From Nitrospirota bacterium (GTDB taxonomy: Bacteria > Nitrospirota > Nitrospiria > Nitrospirales > Nitrospiraceae): a DNA stretch of 15,286 nt. The notes below the pieces were generated by a model. It saw only the letters and a program-made list of their open reading frames with translations. It was not told the DNA's origin and did not search any database. Positions 7,596 to 15,148 of this stretch are shown here, piece after piece. Positions within the stretch are counted from its first letter, which is position 1; each line of letters begins with the position of its first letter. A program made the position numbers and the translations under genes. Location of the stretch: positions 11,691-26,976 of the forward strand of contig JACRLS010000049.1 of NCBI GenBank assembly GCA_016235225.1, written 5' to 3'.

Positions 7596-10500
7596 ATGCT
7601 GACCCTGATGCTGACCCTGCGGGTAGCGGTGACGGCTGTTGTACTTGGCCATCTTGTCTTCGCCTTCGGCGGAACCGGCATCACCCAGGCGGCGCCCTCA
7701 AGTTCCAGCTCCACGGCCGACGCGCCGGCGAAGGAGCAACCGAAGGCGAAGCCGATCGACAAACCAAAGGAGAAGCCCAAGGCGGGCTCCTCGGCGGATT
7801 CGGCCGTCTCTGCATTTTCTGCCTCGGGCGGGGCGGCGGGAGGCGCCGGCTCTCCGCTCGGCATTCCGGTCTCGTCCGCGCACGACCCGTTTTCCGGGAG
7901 CTTCGGCGCCACCATCCCCATCGCGATCCCGCCCGGTCGGAACGGCATGCAGCCGACCGTCCAACTCATCTATGGCAGCGGCGCCCCCAGTAGCTGGGTG
8001 GGCGTGGGCTGGCAGCTCGATCTCGGGACCATCGAGCGCCGGGCGCGCTTCGGCACGGATTACAGCAAGGAAGAATACGTCCTCCGCGTGAACGGGGCAA
8101 CCAGCGATCTCCTGCCCGTCTCGTCGGGCAGTGCCGACTTTGTAGCGAAGATTGAAAGCGGGTTCTTACGGATCAAGAAACTCTCCTACGACGGCACGAG
8201 CGGATGGGAAGTGACCGATCCACGGGGCATGAAGTCCTTCTATGGCCGCACGGCAGAGAGCCGCCGGGCCGATCCCGCGAATCCCACGAGCCGGATCTTC
8301 GCTTGGCTGGTCGATCGGGCCGAAGACCCCCATGGCAACTTCGTCTCCGTGACCTATTGGACGGACACGCCGAACAACGAGGTCTATCTCGATGAGGTCA
8401 AATACACCGGCTTCGGCACCACCGACGGTGCGAATTCGGTCAAGTTCTACCGGGAATCGCGGACCGACGCCCCGGAGATGTATACCGCCAACTACAAGAT
8501 CACAACCGCGTACCGCTTGAAATCCATCGCCGTTCGCAACAACGGCGCGCTGCAACGGGCCTATCAGCTCACCTATGGCACCCCCTCAAGCACGACGAGG
8601 TCTGTCCTGACCTCAGTCCAACAGTATGACCGGAATGCCTCGATCAACACGAGCACCGGCGCGGTCACCGGCACGAGTCTCCCCGGCACCACCTTCACCG
8701 CGACTGCGCCTCCGATCCCGTTGACGGAGCCAGCCCAGTGGATTCCATACTACAATGAGTACGGGAGTCCGAATTCGAATGCTCCCTTCAACTTTGTCGG
8801 CGACTATAACGGGGACGGGAAGGCAGACTACATGTTTCTGAGCGGGGGCGAACATGTCGCCCTCTCCACCGGCACCGGCTTCGCGCCGTTTACGACCTGG
8901 CTCGCCACCCCCATCAATTGTTCACCCGGCCACCAGGGGTGCGTCACCACTGGCGACTTCAACGCGGACGGGAAGACCGACCTGATTTGGAATGCCGGCG
9001 GGGGCAACCACTGGGTGGCGCTGGCCAATGCCGCCGGCAACGGATTTACCGGCCCCCATTTATGGACGAGCGGCGCGACCTACAATCCTGGCTATCAGTT
9101 TGCCGCCGACATGGATGGAGATGGGCGAACCGACTGGCTCTGGTTTGCCAATAACGCCTGGTATGTGGCCCTGTCGAAGGGAGATCATTTCGAATCCAGC
9201 GGGCAGCCCTGGATCACGGGCACCTACCATAACAGCAATCATCAATTTCTCGGCGACTTCAACGGCGATGGGAAAACCGACTTCATGTATCTCCATGGGG
9301 GAGGGGCAGGTTGGGCCGTGATGCTGTCGACCGGGAGCAGCTTCACGACGCCGACCCAATGGATCGCCGGATCGTGGAACCCGTGGTGTGAGATGCCTGG
9401 GGATTTCAATGGAGACGGCAAGACGGATTTGATGTGGTGTGACACGGTGCGAACATACGTCGCTCTGTCCACCGGCTCATCATTCATCCCGGGGACTGAG
9501 TGGATCTATGGAGTAGGCCAATATTCCTACAACATCAATTTCCAGACGGTGACCGATCTCAACGGCGACGGAAAGACGGATGTGGTCTGGAGTGGTGGTG
9601 GGGACAGCAACATCCGAGCGCTCATCTCGACGGGGAGCGCATTTCTGGGCCCCGTCACCGTGGTTAACTACTTGTGGGATCCTGAAAACCCCAACACCCT
9701 CGACAAGCTCTACGTAGGAGATTTTACCGGCGATGGACGTGGCGATCTCATGTGGCTATCAGTCCTATGCCCTGGGGGATATAACTGCGGGCCCGATGGT
9801 ATTTACGTGTCAGTTAGTCAAAGCGAAACCGACGGCAACCGGGCGTCCGACCTCGTGAAGGCGATCACGAACGGCATCGGCGGCACCACGACCATCAGCC
9901 ATGTCCCCTCGACGCAATTCGTGAACACCCAACTGCCCTATGCCATCCACGTGGTGGGGTCGATGTCGACCAACGACGGGAACGGGAACGTGGCGACGAC
10001 CAGCTACAGTTACAAGGACGGCTACTACCACCTCATGGAGCGGGAGTTCCGCGGATTCAATTCGGCCACGGTCACGGGACCGACGGGACCGAACGGTGAA
10101 CAGCAGATTTCGGAGACCCTCTTCCATCAAGGCAACGACGTGGCCGTGGATGTGAACAATCCCGGCGGGGCCGACGGCTACACCAAAGGCAAGCCCTATC
10201 GGACGAAAGTGACCGACGCCGCGGGGAATATCTGGGCCGAAAGCACCACCGAGTATGCCGTGGATACGGATGGCGCGGCTCCCTGGTTCACGCCGCCGAA
10301 GCATCTGTATGCCTCTGCCTGTCAGGGAACAAGTGCCGGTTCTTGCGCGGGCGCTAAAACCACCCACACCGAGCTGACCTACGATCATACGTACGGCACC
10401 GTGACGCGGGAGGACCAACACGGCGATACGTCAGTGACCACCGATGATCGCACGATCACCCGGACCTTCTCGCCCAATACCACGGCCTGGATCGTCAATC

Positions 10501-12677
10501 TGCCTGTCACTGAGACGATCTATGCGGGGATCGGCACAAGCTCGGCAAATCAGAAGTCGCAGACGACCTTCTACTACGATGGCACCACAAGTTGCGGAAC
10601 GGCGTCCTCGACCCAAACCCCGACCTTCGGCAAGCTCACGCGGGTCGTCAAGTGGTTCTCCGGGGGGACCAATCCCGAGACGCGGATGGCCTACGATCCG
10701 TACGGGAACCAGATCTGTCTGCGAGACCCCCGGGGAAATACAACCACGACCAGCTATGACAGCGGCACCAATACGTTCCCACTGACGACTACCAATGCGG
10801 TGGGCCATGTGGGGAGCACCACGTACTATGGCGTGAATGGTGTCGCCGCAGACACGGGCCTCTACGGACAGGGGAAGAGCGTGACTGATCCCAACACCCG
10901 GACGACGACCACGGCCTACGACGCGTTTGGCCGACCCTCCTCCACCACCGCGCCCAACGGGCTGGTGAAGCAGACCAGCTATGTCAATCTTGGGACGGTG
11001 GGCTCTCAGCATGTGTACACCTACATTGCCAATGTGATCGGCGGCACGAACTTCAAGACCTGGACGTACTTCGACGGCCTGGGCCGGACGATCAAGAGCA
11101 AGGGGACCGGCCCGCAAACGCCCACGGCCCAGGATCTCGTCACCTTGACCGAGTACAATGTCCGGGGACAGGTGAAACGCGCCTCCCTCCTACATGTTGA
11201 GAACGGCACCCCGCTATGGCGCACCATGACCTACGATGCGCTGGGGCGGGTGAAGACCGTCACCACACCGGATGGGAGGACCGTCACCACCTGCTACGGC
11301 CCTTGGGTGACGGTGGTCATCGATCCGAAGCAGCATAAGAAGCGCACGGTGGTGGACGCGGCTGGTCGCACGCTGACCATTCAGGAATACACCAGCACCT
11401 ATGATCCCTCGCAGTGCAGCACCGCCGAAGGCTCGCCCTATGCGACCACGACCTATCAGTACGATGTGCTGAGCAGTCTCACGAAGGTCACGGACGCCGC
11501 AGGCAATGACACGACGATGACCTACGACACCCTGAGCCGCAAGAGCGCCATGCACGACCCGGACATGGGGAACTGGAGCTACGTCTACGATGCGGCGGGC
11601 AATCTCATTCAGCAGACCGACGCGAAGGGCCAGAATCTCTACTTCCAATACGATGCGCTGAACCGGCGACGGCAGAAATATTTCGGCACCCAGAAGGCGC
11701 TCGGTAGCGGCGACGTGGTCTATACCTACGACGGCGCAACGGCGGACAATCTGGTGGGCCGCCTGGCCTCGGTGGTGGACAGCACCGGCAACGTCACATT
11801 TCGCTACAACGAGACGGGCCAGATCGTCCGCAGCGACCGCACCGTCAGCGGGGTGACCTATACCACCGTCTCGTGGTACGACCTGTTGGGGCGGGTCAGC
11901 ACGATTCAGTATCCGGACCACACGAGCGGCGCGCCCAGTCTGGTGAATTACGAGTACACCGGGCCTTTTCTGAATCGGATTGTCGACCCGACCACGAGCT
12001 ATGTCTATGCCCAGTACAACAATTACAATGCTCTGGGGCAACCGGTGTCGATCAACTACGGCAACGGCGTCAATACCTACTTCACCTACCAGTCCAACAC
12101 GTTTCGTCTCCAGAGTCTGCAGACGAGCAAGAGCAGTAACACGCTGCAGAATCTGGAATATGCCTACGACAACGTGGACAACGTCCAGAGCATCACCGAT
12201 TTTCTGACCTCGGCCAACTCCCAGACGTTCGGGTACGACGATTTGAATCGGCTCACCTCTTCCACGAGCAGCGCCTACGGGACGCTCAGTCACACCTACA
12301 ACCAAATCGGCAACATGACGAGCAACACGTCGTTGTCGCCCAGCACGTATACCTATCCGGCGAGCGGATCGAGCAGCGTCCGCCCGCACGCCGTCAGCAC
12401 GGCGGGCAGCAACAGCTACACGTATGACAACAATGGCAACATGCTGACCGGCGCCGGGCGAACGATCACCTACGACTTCGAGAATCGTCCAACCACGATC
12501 GTCTCCGGCGGGCAGACGACGACGTTTGTCTACGACGGCGACGGCGGCCGGGTGAAGAAACAGACCGGCAGCACCGTCACCTGGTACATCAGCAAGCTCT
12601 ACGAGCGTGTCGGCGCAAGCTGCACCAATACGATCTTTAGCGGCTCCCAACGCATCCTGGCCAAGCCGGTGGCGTAG
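7596..12677 (+). CDS. Secreted SpvB / FG-GAP / TcdB-middle / RHS giant toxin-like protein, ended by an in-frame TAG
   Basis: The product is 1693 residues. Residues 1-32 form a Sec signal peptide (MLTLMLTLRVAV, then a hydrophobic core, cut near TQA-AP). A Ser/Lys/Pro-rich linker follows to about residue 85. An SpvB-like domain comes next, with GATIPIAIPPGRNGMQPTVQ and WVGVGWQLDLG. Seven FG-GAP/VCBS-type repeats lie at about residues 402-717. A region resembling the TcdB insecticidal-toxin middle domain starts near 750 (SDLVKAITNGIGGTTTISHV). YD repeats run from about 1030 to 1660 (for example YDPYGNQICL, YDALGRVKTV, YDNNGNM). In Tc toxins, TcB and TcC build a hollow cocoon holding the C-terminal toxin; here both halves are in one frame. 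The frame stops at TAG 12675-12677 inside the RHS core, although the next codons continue the same domain. Either the gene is broken, or the stop is read through, or the base call is wrong. Export to the periplasm or surface is inferred from the signal. Confidence 0.9.
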   Translation: MLTLMLTLRVAVTAVVLGHLVFAFGGTGITQAAPSSSSSTADAPAKEQPKAKPIDKPKEKPKAGSSADSAVSAFSASGGAAGGAGSPLGIPVSSAHDPFSGSFGATIPIAIPPGRNGMQPTVQLIYGSGAPSSWVGVGWQLDLGTIERRARFGTDYSKEEYVLRVNGATSDLLPVSSGSADFVAKIESGFLRIKKLSYDGTSGWEVTDPRGMKSFYGRTAESRRADPANPTSRIFAWLVDRAEDPHGNFVSVTYWTDTPNNEVYLDEVKYTGFGTTDGANSVKFYRESRTDAPEMYTANYKITTAYRLKSIAVRNNGALQRAYQLTYGTPSSTTRSVLTSVQQYDRNASINTSTGAVTGTSLPGTTFTATAPPIPLTEPAQWIPYYNEYGSPNSNAPFNFVGDYNGDGKADYMFLSGGEHVALSTGTGFAPFTTWLATPINCSPGHQGCVTTGDFNADGKTDLIWNAGGGNHWVALANAAGNGFTGPHLWTSGATYNPGYQFAADMDGDGRTDWLWFANNAWYVALSKGDHFESSGQPWITGTYHNSNHQFLGDFNGDGKTDFMYLHGGGAGWAVMLSTGSSFTTPTQWIAGSWNPWCEMPGDFNGDGKTDLMWCDTVRTYVALSTGSSFIPGTEWIYGVGQYSYNINFQTVTDLNGDGKTDVVWSGGGDSNIRALISTGSAFLGPVTVVNYLWDPENPNTLDKLYVGDFTGDGRGDLMWLSVLCPGGYNCGPDGIYVSVSQSETDGNRASDLVKAITNGIGGTTTISHVPSTQFVNTQLPYAIHVVGSMSTNDGNGNVATTSYSYKDGYYHLMEREFRGFNSATVTGPTGPNGEQQISETLFHQGNDVAVDVNNPGGADGYTKGKPYRTKVTDAAGNIWAESTTEYAVDTDGAAPWFTPPKHLYASACQGTSAGSCAGAKTTHTELTYDHTYGTVTREDQHGDTSVTTDDRTITRTFSPNTTAWIVNLPVTETIYAGIGTSSANQKSQTTFYYDGTTSCGTASSTQTPTFGKLTRVVKWFSGGTNPETRMAYDPYGNQICLRDPRGNTTTTSYDSGTNTFPLTTTNAVGHVGSTTYYGVNGVAADTGLYGQGKSVTDPNTRTTTTAYDAFGRPSSTTAPNGLVKQTSYVNLGTVGSQHVYTYIANVIGGTNFKTWTYFDGLGRTIKSKGTGPQTPTAQDLVTLTEYNVRGQVKRASLLHVENGTPLWRTMTYDALGRVKTVTTPDGRTVTTCYGPWVTVVIDPKQHKKRTVVDAAGRTLTIQEYTSTYDPSQCSTAEGSPYATTTYQYDVLSSLTKVTDAAGNDTTMTYDTLSRKSAMHDPDMGNWSYVYDAAGNLIQQTDAKGQNLYFQYDALNRRRQKYFGTQKALGSGDVVYTYDGATADNLVGRLASVVDSTGNVTFRYNETGQIVRSDRTVSGVTYTTVSWYDLLGRVSTIQYPDHTSGAPSLVNYEYTGPFLNRIVDPTTSYVYAQYNNYNALGQPVSINYGNGVNTYFTYQSNTFRLQSLQTSKSSNTLQNLEYAYDNVDNVQSITDFLTSANSQTFGYDDLNRLTSSTSSAYGTLSHTYNQIGNMTSNTSLSPSTYTYPASGSSSVRPHAVSTAGSNSYTYDNNGNMLTGAGRTITYDFENRPTTIVSGGQTTTFVYDGDGGRVKKQTGSTVTWYISKLYERVGASCTNTIFSGSQRILAKPVA
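8799..9747 (+). repeat. Seven FG-GAP/VCBS-type repeat units in the toxin gene
   Basis: Calcium-loop-like motifs of the form GDFNGDGKTD begin at about 8799, 8952, 9102, 9252, 9399, 9552 and 9718. Spacing is about 150 bases (50 residues), with a slightly longer last step. Variants include GDYNGDGKAD, GDFNADGKTD, ADMDGDGRTD and GDFTGDGRGD. This regular array fits one beta-propeller, as in the TcB half of Tc toxins. Confidence 0.85.
12675..12677 (+). other. In-frame amber codon interrupting the RHS core
   Basis: Upstream the frame reads RILAKPVA, then TAG, then STLYFCHGDHLGSTSVVTD in the same frame. RHS proteins are normally continuous here, running into HGDHLGSTS and then PFGQTR. One substitution (for example from CAG, GAG, AAG or TGG) would explain the stop. 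No frame change is needed. Confidence 0.9.
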
Positions 12678-12722
12678 AGCACCCTCTACTTCTGTCACGG
12701 CGATCATCTGGGCTCGACGAGC

Positions 12723-13925
12723 GTGGTGACGGATAACACCGGGACGCAGGTCGAGGCCCTGACCTACTATCCCTTTGGCCAGACCCGCACCAACGTCCCC
12801 GGCACGCCGGTCAACGTGGCCCACAAGTATACGGGCAAGGAACTGGACAACGCGACGGGGCTCTATTTCTACGAAGCGCGCTACTACGATGCCATCTTGT
12901 GCCGGTTCATCTCGGCGGACACGCTGGTGGGGAATCCGAAAGATCCGCAAGATCTGAATCGCTACGGTTATGCCCGGAACAACCCGCTCAAGTACACGGA
13001 TCCGACCGGCCATTTTGTTGAATGGGTGATCGCAGTTGCCATTGTTGCGGGTGCAGTCACGGCAGGAATCCAGAGTGATTGGAACCCAAAGGCCGTCGTG
13101 TTGGGGGCGGTTATTGCCGGGGCCTCGGCGGCTGCTGGAAGTGCGGCGGGGATCTATGTGTCGTCATCATTGGGAGCTGGAGCATTAGCGGGTGGAGTTA
13201 TTGGAGGAATCGCCGGAGGGCTGACCTATGCCACTCTGAATCAGTTGGCTGGCAACAAGGCCAATTGGGGACCGTCGATTGCCTATGGCGGAGTGGCGGG
13301 AGGGGTCGCGGCGGGGGTCGGAGGGGCCGTCTCTACCTTCACGGACAGTCAAGCCGTCCAAGCTATTGTCGGGGCGGTGGCCGCCGGCGCCACGAGAGCC
13401 GGCCTGGGCGGCGGCAATATCGTGAAGGGCGCGCTCATGAGTGCCGCTGTGGCCGCCGTGACGACCTATCTTGTCGTGGAGTACGGCACCTCGCCCGCTG
13501 AGGCGCAGGTTAAGGCGCAGGAGGACAATGCAAGTAGGGCGCTACAAACACAGCAATCAGACTTAGGCCAGAGGGCTGGGATGTTTGGAGCAGGCCCGCT
13601 GATTGAGTACCTGGGAGGCTACGTGCTGTCTTCCCGTATAGGCCTGACCTTGACCGAGATGTTGATGGCTGATGCGGGCTATCTAGGATACAATCGCAGT
13701 ACCGGCCTAATGCAATTCGAGAAGGCTGGAGGCTTCGGCGAAGCAAATCGGCTATTCGACAGTTTCCTTGCCGAGGGGGGGACTCTCCTCCGATCCCAAG
13801 AGAGTGGGTTGCGAGTACTGCAGTATGGTCGCGACACGTTTATAACCGTTAGACCCTATTCTAGTGGAGGCTTTCCGACCCTTGACGTGCACACCCCCGA
13901 GTTAATTTTCAAGTTTAGATTCTAA
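12723..13925 (+). CDS. RHS core end plus variable C-terminal toxin region (same-frame continuation after the TAG)
   Basis: The frame is open from 12678 (415 codons to TAA 13923-13925). The coordinates given start at the first GTG, but no ribosome site supports independent translation. The first part is the conserved RHS end: HGDHLGSTS, YYPFGQTRTNVPG, KYTGKELDNATGLYFYEARY, then FISADTLVGN and NNPLKYTDPTGH. The two Asp positions expected for RHS self-cleavage are present in SAD and TDPTG. Next comes a Gly/Ala-rich hydrophobic stretch (13016-13460) that could insert into or cross a membrane. The final 90 or so residues (from about 13660) end in SGGFPTLDVHTPELIFKFRF and are the likely toxin; I do not recognise its family. 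Base composition becomes more A+T-rich toward this end, as expected for an exchanged toxin cassette. Probably the 3' part of one gene broken at the TAG, unless readthrough occurs. Confidence 0.8.
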   Translation: MVTDNTGTQVEALTYYPFGQTRTNVPGTPVNVAHKYTGKELDNATGLYFYEARYYDAILCRFISADTLVGNPKDPQDLNRYGYARNNPLKYTDPTGHFVEWVIAVAIVAGAVTAGIQSDWNPKAVVLGAVIAGASAAAGSAAGIYVSSSLGAGALAGGVIGGIAGGLTYATLNQLAGNKANWGPSIAYGGVAGGVAAGVGGAVSTFTDSQAVQAIVGAVAAGATRAGLGGGNIVKGALMSAAVAAVTTYLVVEYGTSPAEAQVKAQEDNASRALQTQQSDLGQRAGMFGAGPLIEYLGGYVLSSRIGLTLTEMLMADAGYLGYNRSTGLMQFEKAGGFGEANRLFDSFLAEGGTLLRSQESGLRVLQYGRDTFITVRPYSSGGFPTLDVHTPELIFKFRF

Positions 13926-14464
13926 TGATTTCTAAAATTAGCCTTGCTGAATTTTCAGAGAAATACAAGCTGGTGCATGACGCTATTTTTAGTGGTCGTT
14001 CTGTATTCCAGATGCCTTTCGAACACCTAGAGTGGGATTACGTGATACTTCCAGGAAGAATTCACATCGCCGATGATATTCTACAGGCTTTAGCATCAGC
14101 TGCGATCCACTGCGGGGATATATGCTTTATCGCTACTTCCTGTGAGGCGGATATGGCAATGCCACACGAAGACTCAATTGTGGGAAGCTGGGAGGCTGAT
14201 AGATTCGGAGAGATTGACGACGTGGCGCCCGTTCTTAGCTCAACTGACAATCATGTATTCGGAAAATCGGGCCGTTGGGGGATGATCCGCTACTACGACG
14301 ATTTCTCCTGTGTTGGAGGTGATAAGGGCTTTATGGAAATATTTCTTGGTTCGCTGGGAGGGAGAGACACCTTAAAGGAAAGGTTTCGAAGGTTTGATTC
14401 GGAAGGATGGTACATTGACAAAGATTACAAGTCAAAGATTCTCAGGAGTGTTGGGTGGGATTGA
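13925..14464 (+). CDS. Putative immunity protein for the RHS toxin
   Basis: A 179-residue soluble, acidic protein without signal peptide or membrane segment. Its ATG overlaps the RHS stop (TAATG at 13923-13927), giving translational coupling. This is the usual position of the immunity gene in polymorphic toxin loci, where it protects the producer and siblings from the C-terminal toxin. The gene is clearly A+T-richer than the backbone (20 G+C in bases 13921-13980), another usual mark of such cassettes. I recognise no domain; notable segments are FEHLEWDYVILPGRIHIADD and GRWGMIRYYDDFSCVGGDKG. The immunity role is inferred from position and composition, not from homology. Intact even though the upstream RHS frame is interrupted. 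Confidence 0.7.
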   Translation: MISKISLAEFSEKYKLVHDAIFSGRSVFQMPFEHLEWDYVILPGRIHIADDILQALASAAIHCGDICFIATSCEADMAMPHEDSIVGSWEADRFGEIDDVAPVLSSTDNHVFGKSGRWGMIRYYDDFSCVGGDKGFMEIFLGSLGGRDTLKERFRRFDSEGWYIDKDYKSKILRSVGWD

Positions 14465-14506
14465 CGTCTCCCTCGAAAACGACGATGGTTCAAAACTAGG
14501 GAACTA

Positions 14507-14520
14507 GAAAAGGTGTCAGG
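14507..14520 (+). other. Group II intron target: IBS2 and IBS1
   Basis: IBS1 TGTCAGG (14514-14520) is the exact complement of EBS1 CCTGACA (14667-14673) inside the intron. IBS2 GAAAAG (14507-14512) pairs with EBS2 CTTTTT (14644-14649) with one G-U pair. One base separates the two, as expected. This fixes the 5' splice site at 14520/14521, 57 bases after the immunity gene stop. Confidence 0.78.
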
Positions 14521-14799
14521 GTGCGTCGGCGCAAAGCCGGAGGAGAGTCGCGAAGGCCTTGAGTGATGCGGGGTGTTGGGTAACCGATATCTCGAAGCGT
14601 TCACAGAGGTAAAACCGGGCAGTGTATTGAACTCCGAAAACATCTTTTTGTGGTGGCCGACCTTGTCCTGACAAGGGGAAGGCAATAGTTGAACATCAAA
14701 GGCGAGTCCGATGTGACCCCCACGGAGTCTGAGACCACAGGCACGGTTGGAAACTTTTCTCACGGAAGCCGAGAGACCCCGGCGATATCCGTTTCTCCC

Positions 14800-15045
14800 A
14801 TGGAAGCGCATCGGTCGGAGAAGGCACGAGGCCACAAGTCCGACAGGCACGTCGCTGGGGAGTCAGACAGCTCCATAGTACCGCCGAAGCCGGCGAACAA
14901 AGACAGCGGTCCGCTGTCGGCGGAGTCGGTGGAGGGAAGGGGGCTGACCAAGAAGAACGTCGAGCAGCTGCTACTGGACCGGACACAGCGCCGGACCTTC
15001 AGGTCGCGCGGGCTGCTGGGCGTACGAGCCGCGGCACGTCTCCGA
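14800..15045 (+). pseudogene. ltrA: Remnant of group II intron reverse transcriptase/maturase N terminus
   Basis: From ATG 14800 the frame reads MEAHRSEKARGHKSDRHVAG, then SIVPPKPANKDSGPL, VEGRGLTKKN and RTQRRTFRSRGLLGVR. This resembles the N-terminal leader of intron-encoded reverse transcriptases, which normally runs on into FTALLHHV and the seven RT blocks. Here the similarity stops near 15027-15045 and the frame reads straight into the domain V region. RT blocks 1-7 (including the YADD motif), domain X and any endonuclease domain are all absent. Part of the translated similarity may reflect the conserved intron RNA (domains II/III) rather than protein selection. The frame stays open to 15201 and back to TTG 14689, but I see no protein evidence for those extensions. 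Confidence 0.7.
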
Positions 15046-15076
15046 TGTGCGGGGTGGTCGTCACCATCCAAGGTAA

Positions 15077-15109
15077 GAGCCGTATGCGGTAGTGCCGCAC
15101 GTACGGATC
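15077..15109 (+). other. Group II intron domain V-like catalytic hairpin
   Basis: It starts GAGCCGTATGCGG and ends CCGCACGTACGGATC, with the AGC triad and the asymmetric bulge before the upper helix. It is 33 bases rather than the usual 34. The loop is AGT (or TAGTG) rather than a GNRA tetraloop, and the triad G faces A107 where a G-U pair is usual. It could be a variant family or slightly degenerate. Confidence 0.75.
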
Positions 15110-15112
15110 TGT

Positions 15113-15146
15113 GCGGGGTGCGGTCAGCAATGACCGTCCCTACCGC
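15113..15146 (+). other. Group II intron domain VI with branch-point adenosine
   Basis: Inner stem CGGTCA/TGACCG (15121-15126 with 15131-15136) is closed by a GCAA loop. Outer stem GCGG/CCGC (15113-15116 with 15143-15146) leaves A15142 unpaired on the 3' side, seven to eight bases from the inferred 3' splice site, the standard branch-point position. Confidence 0.75.
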
Positions 15147-15148
15147 GA

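Larger units (their letters stand above)
14521..15148 (+). mobile_element. Compact group II intron with internally deleted reverse transcriptase
   Basis: The 628-base element begins with GTGCG, the group II 5' consensus. EBS2 (14644-14649) and EBS1 (14667-14673, presented in a CCTTGT/ACAAGG hairpin) match the adjacent 5' exon. A domain V-like hairpin (15077-15109) is followed by domain VI (15113-15146) with bulged A15142 as the likely branch point and a GCAA loop. Full-length bacterial introns of this kind are usually 2 kb or more because domain IV carries a reverse-transcriptase/maturase. Here only the start of that reading frame remains. Splicing or mobility would need a maturase in trans. 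The 3' end at 15148 is placed by the next intron's GTGTG; the usual terminal AY is not seen, so the last base or two may lie beyond the insertion. Unrelated to the toxin functionally; it sits downstream of the immunity gene. Confidence 0.78.

Noticed and set aside
12675..12677. TAG as a pyrrolysine or other programmed recoding site
   Set aside because: No downstream insertion element or pyl gene is visible, and the context is not a classic leaky stop; simple nonsense mutation is more economical.
11214..13013. 599-residue open frame on the reverse strand opposite the RHS gene
   Set aside because: It is a shadow of the YD-repeat region, crosses the real gene's TAG without any domain, and has no start signal.
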